Of a stretch of DNA of 64,000 bases, positions 1 through 12,100 are shown one piece after another. Origin of the DNA: Limnoperna fortunei (Eukaryota > Mollusca > Bivalvia > Mytilida > Modiolidae); NCBI GenBank assembly GCA_944474755.1, contig OX104117.1:65339522-65403521 (forward strand), given 5' to 3'. The translations under genes were made by a program, and so were the position numbers. Numbering within the stretch: position 1 is the first letter of the stretch; every line of letters begins with the position of its first letter. The notes beneath the pieces were generated by a model. The model saw only the letters and a program-made list of their open reading frames with translations, did no database searches and had not been told where the DNA came from.

Positions 1-99
1 CTGCCATTGTACATCGAGAAAGGAAATGTAAACGGGTTCATCAACGAAACCTTTCGAGATCAACGTCATGAAACAGTTGTAGTACCGAGGAAAACATGA
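1..99 (+). CDS. Possible C-terminal coding end of an unidentified plus-strand gene
   Basis: Frame 1 is open from the window edge for 32 codons and stops with TGA at 97-99. The stretch is less AT-rich than what follows and uses varied codons, ending in residues VVVPRKT. A canonical AATAAA lies at 167-172, a sensible distance downstream. This would fit the last exon of a gene running in from the left, convergent with PARN. I do not recognise the protein, and 32 codons is short enough to be open by chance. Confidence 0.35.
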   Translation: MPLYIEKGNVNGFINETFRDQRHETVVVPRKT

Positions 100-166
100 C
101 TAAGAATACTTCCTTGTGGAAAACCCAAGGTGAATGTGATGCCCCATTTAGTAGACCAAATCTAAT

Positions 167-172
167 AATAAA
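167..172 (+). promoter_or_regulatory. Candidate polyadenylation signal AATAAA
   Basis: AATAAA lies 68 nt after the TGA of the possible gene end at 1-99. In AT-rich DNA this hexamer is common, so support comes only from its position. Confidence 0.25.
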
Positions 173-1011
173 ACAATCTCGTTTCCTGTCTATTAGTAGC
201 TTTTATAAGAAGACAAAAACATGCCAATGAATTTGGGTTACAAATTTGAAAAACTATACGACGTTGTTTTATGATGTACCGAGGATTCTTAATGAACATT
301 GCCTTAAAATAAACAAACAATGAACAATAATGTAATAAAAACATGAGGACAACAACAATGGGTATAAAAAAAAATTTAAAAAAAGAAAAGAAAAAAAGGA
401 AACATAGTAAAACCTCCAGAATCCATGGGATTGCCTTCTTAGGTATACTAGCATAATCTCATACACATCTGAAACAACATACAATGTAATTTCAATACGG
501 AAAACTGCTGAACATTTTGAACTTTTTTTTCAAACAATTAAATACAATACTACCCAAAAAAAGCTCATTTTGTATCATTTGTTTTGTTACGGAAATACTC
601 ACGATAAAGCTCAAACGTTTCGGCGTGATCTTGCAAAATTAACCAAATACTTTAAATCACTTAATAAAGGGATGTAAACATGACGTTTTCTTTAAGTATA
701 GTTCTTGATTTCAATGACCCAGCTCTAATGCAGATTGAAGATTTAATTAATACAACGGCATATATTAAACAACGTAGATAGCTGTTTGCGGCTATTCTTC
801 ACACCTTTATTTTTTCATCAATAGTTCATTTACCTGGCTATATTACCGGTACTTTCTTTGCTTTTTTAATTTTGGACAACGATAAAGATTCTACATCTTG
901 TGCTTTTATTTCCCCTTTTGTTTTCTTTTCTATATTTATTTCTGTACTTTATCTTTGTAACTGTTTGTATTCATTTTTTTTAGTCTTACTTCTGTTGGTT
1001 CTGTATTATGC
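173..1011. other. AT-rich intergenic stretch, nothing recognised
   Basis: Homopolymer-rich, AT-rich sequence. The short open frames here are low-complexity and hydrophobic with no recognisable domain. No repeat with clear ends is visible. Confidence 0.5.
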
Positions 1012-1115
1012 GGTTGTCAATTAAGATTGGAGTCGAACACACCTTGCCCGCAGTAAAACTCGAACCCGCCACCTCAGCGTTGACAGGCACATGATCAATT
1101 ACCTTAATTGAGGTC
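1012..1115 (-). mobile_element. Partial tRNA-derived SINE (5' part)
   Basis: This matches the tRNA-like and adjoining region of the complete SINE at 31931-32193, in the same orientation. It includes the B-box-like GGGTTCGAG on the minus strand and the segment for TTGACAACCG-type junction sequence. The 3' domain is missing. Confidence 0.6.
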
Positions 1116-1258
1116 AATACATAAACTAGTGATATCGATGAGAAAAGGTTATCTCTAAATAAAACATCTTTTAAAATGAAAAACATACCAGAACTGGATT
1201 AAAAAATATGCCAGGTGCATGTCACTGTTGTGGCAACGTTAAAATAATATTGACGCTA

Positions 1259-1405
1259 TTTTCAGCATTTGTTTAACTATATCATCTGTCCAGTTTTTAT
1301 TGGTGGAGAAAGTTAGAGTACCCGGGTAGGAACCTCCGACCTTCTGCTGGTAAATCCTTGTCAATGATGGTTCGAGTCGAGCAACCTTGACCTCCTTAAG
1401 GCGCG
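1259..1405 (-). mobile_element. Diverged SINE fragment, same family
   Basis: It contains the family's conserved middle (CCAGTTTTTATTGG, then GAGTACCCGGG) and a degraded flank. It lies about 150 bp from the fragment at 1012-1115, so the two may be independent insertions or one broken copy. Confidence 0.55.
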
Positions 1406-1534
1406 AACTCACAACCCGTGTGTAAAGACGCCTTTAATCATTATACAGTAATACAGTAAGTATACATCACTCAACTATCGAGGCCCAAGTATTATTGAAG
1501 AATTGCCAACTACTTGGACCTCTATAGTCCCGGT

Positions 1535-1645
1535 GTACTTTACCAAATTTACATAATCTTTGACATTCGTTAGTACTCGGATTACTTTACCAAATTTACA
1601 TAATCTTTGACATTCGTTAGTACTTGGATTACTTTCACAGCCTTT
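1535..1645. repeat. Two-copy direct repeat of about 56 bp
   Basis: A block running from TACTTTACCAAATTTACATA to GTTAGTACTYGGAT occurs twice in tandem with one or two differences. Confidence 0.7.
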
Positions 1646-1799
1646 AACATCATATTGGTACACGGATATCGATCATTCAGCGTACTAAGGATTAGTTTTG
1701 GACATGCGTCGTTTTGATTGGCTGTTTCTTTTAAATTATTGGTAGTCAACATAATCAAGTAGGTCGGGTTAAAATGTGTATTGATTAACATGGAGTTAA

Positions 1800-3102
1800 T
1801 TCCTCTTATTTTATTTAAAAAAACAAGTAAATATCGATCATATATTGAGGAATATCAACAGGAATTCCACCCAACATCTTTGCTAGGGAAATATAGCCTG
1901 AAATATTTTTCTTTTTTCTTGCCATATGTCACCCCCAAATGATATGGGGTCAAATTCCTGTGGTATATCTGTAATATGCATCAATAGCCTATGAATATCA
2001 AAAGGCAATTGCTAAACAAGAAACAGAAATTTACAATTAAGCAAAGGACACCCCCACAAATATGTAGACTATTAATACATGTACTGAAAATAGAATACCA
2101 AGTTTCAGATCCAAGTTTCAAACAAAGCTCAAGTGTACCCAGTTCTATTTTCACATGTGAAGAAATTGTTTAAAAAAGAATTATTTACTGCATGTTAAAA
2201 ATTATCAGAATCAATTACACTAAAAGTAAATAAATGGCCTTAGTTGGGTAAGTGAATAGTTAAGTGAAGAAACATATGATGAGGCAAATGAATGCTACCC
2301 TAAAATGAACCAAAAAGAGAAACATGAATATGACTTAACACTTGAAGTTACATGGACATTTTTTCGTTGTGTAGGATGATTAAACATATATACACAATGG
2401 TACATCCATGAGCTAGGACCTTGGGCCCACTGTGCTTGGGCCTAACTTCTACTATTTACGCAATTCAAGATGGCTGATTGTGGAACGTAACTTAATAGGA
2501 CCCTATGAGATAAACTACATCTTCAGAATCTTCTTACTGTCTTCTATCCATACATCATACCTGGTGCTTTATTGTTTGCTTTTATACTAGATATATATAT
2601 TATTGTAGATAAACATTAACCAGGCATCACGTGGGAGACTGTATTTCGGAAGTGAATGATTGTTTTTTAAGAGGTTTAAGGACACATACACTGAATATTA
2701 TTTGTAAATAAATTTGTTTCAATATACCATATACTTAGATTTTTATCAAGTAATTCAAATTTTTAAAGGGTGGTCTCAGAGCTCATTTCCCAGAGGTCGA
2801 GCATTTAAATTTCAAATTTTAGAAGAAAAGAATAAAAAACACAATAATTGATTTATAACAATTTGTCCAATCACATTTAAGACTTTTGTCAAGCAATTGG
2901 TATACATTTTAGTAATAAAAGAACTTTAGGGGATTCTGAATAACAATTTTTGTCTACTGAAAAATAGTTGATCAAAAAGTTTGAAAATGGGATTTTTAAG
3001 CAGAATTACCTACCTTGTTACAAAAATTTTCTCATTATTTTGCATGTATTTAACTTGTCTAAGCTACACAATAAATTGATGCGATAGTATATGTATAAGT
3101 CT
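1800..3102. other. Intergenic, nothing recognised
   Basis: AT-rich sequence without a supported exon, RNA gene or bounded repeat. Confidence 0.5.
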
Positions 3103-3116
3103 TCCATTATACTTAC

Positions 3117-3617
3117 GCCCCGTGCGGGATCCGGGTGGCTAAAAGAATAGACCGCAGTCGCGCTAGCTTGTCGTAAAAGGCGACCAAATAGCGCCCAGTA
3201 CCCTGACCGGCGTGTCAGGTCGGTTTGCCTAAACACCGACTGGGATGTGTGCCCCAGGTGGTTGAATGGGGTACCCCTGGCAAGCTGGGGTTGTCAGGCC
3301 ATAATACCGCAAACCATATTAGTGCACCGTGTTGGGAAAAATGCCACGTTCCTCGCACGTCAAAGAACGCTGCTGTGGTATTCGGTATGAGTAGGGATTT
3401 CGATCCCGCTACAGGAGGCTAAATTGCCCGACCCTATCCATCCTCCCATTTGCCAGTGGCAATCTAAAATCCGTTACCTCTATTTTTCCTTGTGTCCCAT
3501 CCCATTTTCATTCAGCGTCATTTCATGTTCATTTTATCCATTTCATGTTCATCGCCTGAATATAGCTGAAATATTGCTGCTCGGGCGTTAAACACCATTA
3601 ATCAATCAATCAATCAA
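3117..3617 (+). mobile_element. GC-rich SINE-like retroposon, about 500 bp, with 14-bp target duplication
   Basis: A clearly GC-richer island. It is flanked by a perfect 14-bp direct repeat, TCCATTATACTTAC, at 3103-3116 and 3618-3631. It ends in an ATCA tetranucleotide tail preceded by AGCTGAAATATTGCTG and GGCGTTAAACACCATT. The same 3' motif occurs at the end of the tRNA-derived SINEs in this window, so both families probably borrow the tail of one LINE. I see no clear RNA polymerase III A and B boxes in the 5' part. Short open frames inside it are incidental. Confidence 0.75.
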
Positions 3618-3920
3618 TCCATTATACTTACAAATTTTATTGAACTTCAGAACAAATAATGAGAGAAGTTAATATAAATTACACAATGAACGTGACTACT
3701 ATTTTCAGAACAAAATCTCATAACGCCCACCGATCAGTTGACTCGAACATGTTCACAACTTCAGAGATTTTATGTAGCTAGAAAGACTGTATTTTCTAAA
3801 CCATTATACAATTTCACATTCAGTGACAGAACTATTTAAAAAAAAATAAAATGTGTTTTCTTGCTTATCCCTTTTTCTAGCGGCTCCACATTGGAGAAAA
3901 GGTCGGCAACTAAATGATTT

Positions 3921-4141
3921 AAAATAATATAATATAATATAATATAATATAATATAATATAATATAATATAATATAATATAATATAATATAATATAATAT
4001 AATATAATATAATATAATATAATATAATATAATATAATATAATATAATATAATATAATATAATATAATATAATATAATATAATATAATATAATATAATAT
4101 AATATAATATAATATAATATAATATAATATAATATAATATA
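3921..4141. repeat. AATAT pentanucleotide microsatellite, about 43 copies
   Basis: An almost perfect (AATAT)n run of about 220 bp whose right end becomes the near-inverse ATTAT. Such a run can form hairpins and is probably highly length-polymorphic. Confidence 0.95.
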
Positions 4142-4509
4142 TTATATTATTCCCACCATTTTTAATACATTAATTATCTGTTAACTTGCTTTCATCTAAA
4201 ATACAGTAGCAAGATTCAATTGACATAATTTATTAATTAAGTTACAAACCAATTCATTAATTCATAGTAACACAACAAATTATTTTTTTCCACTAAAAAT
4301 TGTGAACAAAAATTGTATTACTGTGCATCTCATTTTAACACTTTTTAAATTTTTGTGAAATTTTGTTTGTGTACCCATTTGATCCGTAAATGATGTCTTA
4401 AAACTGAACTATATTGTTCTTTGAAACATATCTAATCTATATCTGGAATTTGTACGGAAGTACTAGATAAGTAGAATGACCCGCAACGAGAGAATTTAAT
4501 GTTGATTTA

Positions 4510-4790
4510 TAAGTGGCAAAGTTTGTGCTTTTTTTGGAAAGTAAAGTTTGTCTGTATGACACAAATAAGGGCCCCATTGACCAGTGTGATATGACGGTTG
4601 AGGAAATTTTAAGAAAATTTAATGGAAATCAAAATCCTATGGTCCTGCACACCTTCATATCATATCAAAACTATAGAAGAAAGGCAGAAATCCCAATCTG
4701 GATGCAGAGAGGACAGGTGGAACCACAGACAGACAAGGGTAAATTAATATGCCCTGCAACTTTTCGCTTCGTTAAAATATAGAAAAGTTA
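4510..4790 (+). repeat. Copy of a diffuse interspersed repeat
   Basis: Shares phrases with 8225-8560 and with 18060-18300, such as GTTTGTCTGTATGACACAAA, AATCAAAATCCTATGG and a C(T)CCATTAT-type ending. The 89-codon open frame inside (4513-4782) resembles no known protein and is broken in the other copies. Confidence 0.45.
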
Positions 4791-5084
4791 ACTATTATAA
4801 GGATATTTACTTATAATTAAATGTTTTTATGGTAACTGTAAAAGGTCAAAGTTTTTGCAACTTTTAATTAAATAAAATGTTCAAGTAAACAAATGCAATT
4901 ATAGCTACCCAGCACAGCAGAAAAAAGAGAGGTTACGCAGTAGTTTAAGACCCAGACACCTAGTTGAAGATGTTTTCAGGGCATTGCCATGTTAATAACA
5001 CACTGATAATGTATTAAATGAAACAGGCTCCAAAGGGCATTAGATATACATGTACTCAATAACAAAAGTACTCATCAACTCTGT

Positions 5085-7790
5085 ACAACCAGGTGTCATA
5101 ATAGGTACTGAAACATGGTTTGACCCCAAAACATCTCCTTATGAATTCATTTCAATGATCTCTATATCATATGCAGAAAATAAAGAACACCTAACAATAA
5201 GGGTCTATACTATGGAGGTGTCTTGATAGCAGTATCAAACAAATATTTGTCAAGTGAAGTTCAAGAAATTCAAACTGACTGTGAGATGGTGTGGGCTGAA
5301 CTTACTATCTCAAACGCACAAAAATGTTGCATATGTGCATATTATCGTCCACACCCTGATGATGACATCTCACTTGAGCATCTAAATCAGTCATTAAGTA
5401 GAATATATACAAATTCAGTCTGTAATTATTGTAGAGAGAGATTTTAAACTCGGTCATGTGAACTGGGAAACAGATAGTGTCATCACTGAGAAGCCAAATC
5501 AAAAACAGCACCTACAGTTATTAGACATAATACATGATCACGGCCTAAAACAAATATTGCAAGAACCAACAAGAAATGATAGTATATTGGACTTGGTTAT
5601 CACAAACTATCCCGCCATAATAGATCAAATAGAAACTATACCCCCACTAGGTGAAGCTAACCACAACACAGTATGTTAAGGATGTGAATTATCACTAAAA
5701 CGTTGTCAATCAACAACACGCAAAAGTTCAAACAACCTCAATAAAACGTTGTCAATTAACAACACGCAAAAGTTCAAACAACCTAAAATTAAGAAAGACC
5801 TACAAAATTTACATAAAAAATTGTCTAAAATAACAACCAACATTAATGAATTATGGGAAACATAAAAAAACTTATTTCTTCAAAGCATAAATAGCAATAT
5901 TCCACAAAATATTGAAGCAAAATAAAAATCTGCAATGAGTTAACAACAGTCTAAGAAGTAAAATGAGGAAGTACAATAAAAGATACCGAAAATTTAAATC
6001 AAAAGGGAAAACCATACCAGAATCCATTAAAATACTTAAGCATAATATAAATAAACAAAAGCGATAGTCTTATTGGAAGTACATTGAAAATATGATATGT
6101 GGCATACCAATCGATGACAATGTTTCTAAACTTCAAAAATGTTTCCAAACAATCTTTTTTCCTTCATCAAAACCCCAAAGTCGTAAAGTTCTAATATTCC
6201 GCCCTAAGAAAAGATGGTATTCTAACATCAAATTCCAAATCAAAAGCTAATACACTTAACTTACAGTTTCAGAATGCTTTTACACCTATAGCCGAAGACC
6301 CAAAACAAAGGGCAGCATATATATCCACAAATGACAGATTATAGAATCAGGTATCACAAAACTGCAAAATTGGACCAGACCAAATTCATCGACGTCAACA
6401 ATGCAGTCAATGGATTGCTTCAATATTAACATGTTTCAAAAATCCCTCGACACAAGCAAAAAACCAAATGACTGGCGTCATGCAAGTGTTTGTCCAGCAT
6501 TTAAAAAGGACGACAAACACGACCCAGTTAACTACAGAACCATTTCTTAACTGCACATGCTGTAAGCTATTAGAACGTATAGTCACAAGCCAAATCATGA
6601 AACATCTTGAACACAATCACATTTTATATGACTTTCAACACAGTTTTAGATCATCCCGCTCGTGTGACAAACAACATGCTAACAGACAGTAAAGGCGTGG
6701 ACTTTGGGAAGGCTTTCGATAAAGTTTCACATCGCCAACTTCTTTACAAAATTAATCATTATGGAATAAACTCAAATGCATTTCACTGGATAGAAGACTG
6801 TTTGACAAAAAGAACACAAAATGTAGTCATCTGAAAACTTACATGTAGCATCTGGAGTCCCTAATGGCACAGTAATTTATTCTTATCTTGGGGAGTTTTT
6901 TACGCCCTATACACCGACAACTTAATGCCCTTGGTCGGACGGAACAGTAGTTGGTTTAATATTATAGTTAATCTAAATTAATGATCTCGCAGAATACGTG
7001 ACATACAGAAAATTAAGATCGTTTGCTGATGACATAATCTATAAAGAAACTAGAGCACTCGAAGAATGACAAAAACTACAAGATCTCGAAGCGGCTGGCA
7101 AGTGGGAAAAATACTGGTTGATCCACTTTCATCCTGATGCAACACTCTTAAGTTTTACACACAAATGAAATCCACATACTTTTACTTACAAACTTCATGG
7201 CCATTCTCTCTCTCAAAAGTTGAATCCCAAAAATATGTAAGTGTAACACTTCAATCAAATCTAAAATGGGACAAGTATATTGATAACATGATAGCAAAAG
7301 AAAAACAATCTTTAAGCTTTGTCAGAAGAAATCTCAAAATCTCATCTGAAAAAGTAAAATTACATGTATACAAAGCTCTAGACCGACCAAAATTAGAATA
7401 TTCTTCAACTATTTGGGATTCACACCAAAAACAACAAATCAACCAGATCAAATAAGTCCAATGCATAGCAGCTTGCTTGCTTTAATGTCAGATTTATATG
7501 GGAACCCCCTTAAAGACCAATGTCTTAGATACAGATTAGTTTTCTTTTATAAAATTGTACATCACCTAGTTGCAGTACCAACATCATACATAGTTATACC
7601 ATAAGACAGTAGAAAACGACACAGCAACCCCCATTCCTACAAACATATCCAACCACCAAAAGACTGCTATAAATATTCATTTTTCCAACAATAGAATTAC
7701 ACAATGGAACAAACTACCACAAAACTTGTCTTCAGCCACTACAGTTGAGGGAGTCTGGTCAATGAACTAGCTATTATTCCTATTTACTAC
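5085..7790 (+). pseudogene. Dead non-LTR retrotransposon (LINE): endonuclease plus reverse transcriptase
   Basis: Fragments in three frames follow LINE order. Around 5105 an endonuclease start reads GTETWFDP. At 5220-5450 and 5458-5679 come the later endonuclease blocks (ILDLVITN). At 6540-6830 there are reverse transcriptase motifs (CCKLLERIV, then DFGKAFDKVSHRQLL). At 7015-7035 is the catalytic motif reading RSFADDII. At 7190-7480 is the thumb and connection region (NLKWDKYIDNM, LEYSSTIWD). Frameshifts and stops between and within blocks make it a pseudogene. The closest superfamily by motif style is CR1/Jockey-like, which I infer and cannot confirm. It lies downstream of PARN, opposite in strand. 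Confidence 0.85.
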
Positions 7791-8702
7791 TCATAACTCC
7801 AAAAGCTATCAATTGTATATAGTTTTAAATTGTATAAAGTACATCAATTTTTTTCTATTATCCCCTTGATTTTATTGCATGAAATTTGGCAGTCATCATG
7901 TAAATATTCAAAACTCAAAATTTTAGATGCTCCGAGATGATCTTCAATAGAGAAGGACAGCTAGATACAGAAGAAATGTTATTTTGTAAAGAGCATATGC
8001 ACAATGTACCCTAGTCTGATTTGTTACCTGAAGGTGTCATTACATCATGCATATTTTTAGTTGTAAAATGCTCACTGGTGGACTGACCCTTGGTAAATAA
8101 TTACATCATATTCAAATAAGTACCAAAATTTGATCAAAACTTAGTTTGAAAATTGGTAAAACTTGATGAAAAGTATGCCCCTGCAGCTGAGAATTATAGG
8201 TTGATATGTTAGTGGAAATGTTTTTTTAATAAAGTGTGTCTGTAAGACAAAAATGATGCCCCTGCTGACAAGCAACTTGAGGGTGTTGCAAGAGGCAAAA
8301 ACTTTAAGAAGGAAAATCAAAATCCAATGAACCCCAACACTTTTCTATGGTACAAACATCCTCCTAATTATAAATGCTGTGGCTCAAAAAGTCCAAATAT
8401 TCTTAAAATTAACAGGTAGTCCAACTACCTGTATTTTAAAGAACATTCCATGAAAATCAAAATCCTGTGGCCCTACAAACCTCCATTATTTTTTCAAATG
8501 TCCCACTAAACACTGTAGATTCAAAGATGAAGACAAGACATAAATGGCATGTTTCCAAACAAGATCAACTATCTTCAACTTGATGTTACAAAGATTCTGG
8601 CAAAATATAAATGTTGTAGACCCACGGAAGGACAACGATAAATTGATATCCCCCCATTTCATTGCAAAGAATAAAAACAATATAATCTGGGTGGTATTTC
8701 AT
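7791..8702. other. Intergenic, with second copy of the diffuse repeat (about 8225-8560)
   Basis: The middle resembles 4510-4790 and the intronic copy near 18060. No coding exon was found. Confidence 0.4.
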
Positions 8703-8878
8703 TTTATTCCTAGAAATAAATATACAGGCCAATTATGCTGATGTGACTAGCCATTCAGGTAAAACGCACATTAAGAAATTAATATTTATACTGGAAAAAT
8801 TATTGCTAATTTCCTGTTAATTTCACATGAAAGTTATAATGTGGAAGTACTGATGATTCATTCAAACAAAAAAAATAT

Positions 8879-8884
8879 TTTATT
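8879..8884 (-). promoter_or_regulatory. PARN: Candidate PARN polyadenylation signal
   Basis: AATAAA on the minus strand, 235 nt after the PARN stop codon, followed by a T- and GT-rich tract. A second AATAAA lies at 8703-8708. Either could end the transcript; RNA evidence would decide. Confidence 0.45.
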
Positions 8885-9119
8885 ATAGACTGAAAAGGAT
8901 GAATTTTTGCTGACAACATTTAAAGAAAAAAGTATTTCATTAAAATTTACATGAAAAATGTCTGTGATATGTATGTATAAGCTCAATTCATGAAAAATTA
9001 ACATGAACTTCATGTGAAAAAATTTGCCTGTATATACTAGAGTACCATTATAGACATATGGTTTTTCGAAAAACATGTCATGCAGCACATTAGTAACATT
9101 TAAAGTTTTTGATGACTGT

Positions 9120-9175
9120 TTAGTCCCATGATTCTGGCTCAGCAAACATTTTTACATCATTGTCTGGGCTCGTCG
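9120..9175 (-). CDS. PARN: PARN exon 23 (terminal, stop TAA)
   Basis: The acceptor TTTCAG is followed by 18 codons ending [10 protein letters not shown] and TAA at 9120-9122. The end resembles the human C-terminus LFEVPDTW, the reason for calling this the last exon. It enters with two bases completing an alanine codon from exon 22. Confidence 0.85.
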
Positions 9176-12100
9176 CTGAAACAGAAACAAAAAACTCGGT
9201 AAGTATTGTGTATACATGGCATTTTTGCTGTCTTAAATCCACTAATTGTAGCTTTACTACAAAAGGTCTTCTATAGGCTAAATATTGAATGCGAGACTTT
9301 TAGTAAACTAACAATTAAAAGCCATTTTTAAGGTAACCTTTGTTGGTAAACCATTACTAGAGTGAAACTTTTGTTGGTAAAACATAACCAGAATGTAACC
9401 TTTGTTGCTAAACCATTACCAAAGTGCATCTTTGTTGGTAAACTGTAAACAGGGAGCAAACAATATGTTGGTAAAAAATAAACAGTGTAACCTTGGTTGG
9501 TACACCATTACCAAAGTGTACTTTTGTTGGTAAACCATAAACAGAGTACAAACAATTTGTTGGTAAAAAATAAACAGAGTGTAACCTTGGTTGGTAAACC
9601 ATTATGAGAGTGTAACCTTGGTTGGTAAACCAGTACGAGAGAATAACCTTTGTTGGTAAAACATACCAAGAGTGTAAACCAAAACCATATTGTAATTTTT
9701 GTTGCAGTTCTACAATAACATAGAAAGTTACCTTTACTATAGAATACACCAGAATTCCAGCTTACCTTGAGAAGAATTTCCATTTTTTACTCCTTTATTT
9801 TTTAATGCATCAGCATAAGAAATAACTTCAGGCAATTTTACAATGGCCTCTGGCAATGGTGGAGTGATTGATCTCGAGACAAAAGGTGGTGCACTGGAAA
9901 AAAGAAAAACACCTATAAAATAAACACTCAAATGTACCATAAACAGGTATTACTGTGAGCTTATACTCCCCAATTATACCCCTGCTTCATAACTTAATAC
10001 AAACAGGAAGAACAATGCAGAGAGGTCTGAAAATGAATCCCACAATATGGCATGATCACACAAAGGTACTGCCAAATTTCAGCATTGGATCATTTATCAT
10101 TGCTGAGAAGAAAAATGTGAGTGAAAATGGTTACAGATGGCTAAAAAATGAAGGGGGTCAGTAAACAGGAAGTAGAGGTTGAAGAGGTCTGAAAATGTAT
10201 CCCACAATATGACAAGACAATACAATGCTTCTGACAAAATTTCAGTCTTGTATCATTTATCATGGTTATGGTTGAAAACTTACTAAATTGGTCAACAAGA
10301 AGTAGAAGTTGGAGAGGTCTGAAGCTACAGACAAAGTTTCAGTATTGTATCTTGTCATTGCTGAAAAATGGGACAATAAATGGTCACAGACTAACCCAGA
10401 CTGAAAACAGTATACCTGCTCTCCCCTATGGTGAAAGAGGGGGTCGATGGGGAATAACAATGTATATATAAATAGGTACAAAACCTATGTTTTAGGGTAT
10501 ATAACCTACAAAACATTCCAATGTAATATTCATTCTAGTCTACTAAAAATAGACAGTCAGGTGTGTTATAGACATTCAAATTTAAAATAAATAATACACA
10601 AAACATTAATATAAATAAGCATTCCAATGAACTATAAATAAACATGCATTCCAAATATATACATTCCTAATGTACTATAAATAGATATGAAAAGTATTAT
10701 AAATAGTTATAAATAGACATTCCAATGTACTTAAAATAATGTTATTCTGAATAATAGTTGTTTGTGAGAAATTGTAGACATACATATTATGACAACTGCA
10801 GAATTGCTTGTTCATATTTTCATTTTCATATGTAATATTACAGTAATTATATTGGAAGATAAATGAGTTATCTCCCTTCTCTGACTGTATTTGTAGTGCG
10901 TTTTATTAAAATTACATTTCTAACAACCCAAGTCAACAACAAAATCGGCAGTGAATTTATGTTAACTTTACATTTTAACACAAAAGTATATGTTAAAACT
11001 TTCCTTTTGTATTTGCCAAGAATTACTGTCGTCTGCTTCTAAAAGCTACTTGAATTTAGATTTAATGATCAGGATGTATTTGGATTTAACAATAATTTCT
11101 CATTAAATAAAAAAAGACAAGTAAAAGATAAATTTTCTCCTTTTTTTTCTTATAGGGATGTTTTCTTTTTGAGGCTGTAATAGCTCATTATTAGTCAATG
11201 ATCAGGCCATCCAATGAAAAGTTTTTTTTCACAAGTATGAAATCCTATTGCAAATTTTATAGTTGTTTGTATGGTTTTTCCAAATCTGATGTGCATTGGT
11301 AAAAATGCCCAGATTTTAAGCATTTTTGACAAATGTACCATATTTAGTAACAAGATTTTCAGGAAAAGGGTTACTTATTTTTATATTTTCATATTCCACA
11401 AATCAATACAAATGCAAAAGTCTGACATAAGCCCTGAGTTTATAACAAAGATTAGATAAATAATTTTTATTTTAAGGTCAAATAAAACAATACATGTGCT
11501 TTTGGTTATATGAAAAAATGAGCCACTTTTTTGAGAATAAATTTTTATTATTAAACTTTTACATAAAGGTTATAAATCAGAAACAACATACATGTAGCTT
11601 AAACAGTGCATGTTGAAAGTAAGAAGATATTGGTAGAAACGATAAATGCTCCCCAAAGTACACTCTACATAATATAAGAGCAGCTTATGGCTCTTGTAAT
11701 TAAAGACTAGGAAATTTGTGAGCAATGCCCACTAACTTGATACCCCCTGCTTCCTTTACGTCAATGACAAAGTCCATGTTTATCTAAGATCAAAATGTTA
11801 AATATCAGGTGCATAGTAGCACTACATTACAAAGATTCTTTGTAAGTTTCATTAAATTCCTTTCAGTCATTTAGGAGAAGTTACACATTAGACAAAGTAC
11901 AATGGTCGACGGACAGGCAACCCTATCACTTATTATACCCACCCAAACCCCCCTTTTCCCTAAAACTGGGGTATAGATAAAAAAAATAGACACATTCATT
12001 TAATGCATTAAGAAAATTATTATGCAGCATGCATTTTGGCCATCCAAATTGATATACACCATGCACGAAGGATTTGGTGATAGAACAGAAAAATAAACTG

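Noticed and set aside
4513..4782. 89-codon ORF as a gene
   Set aside because: It lies in a diffuse repeat whose other copy at about 8225 is not open, and it resembles no protein family.
5085..7790. An active LINE
   Set aside because: Reverse transcriptase and endonuclease motifs are split over three frames with many stops.
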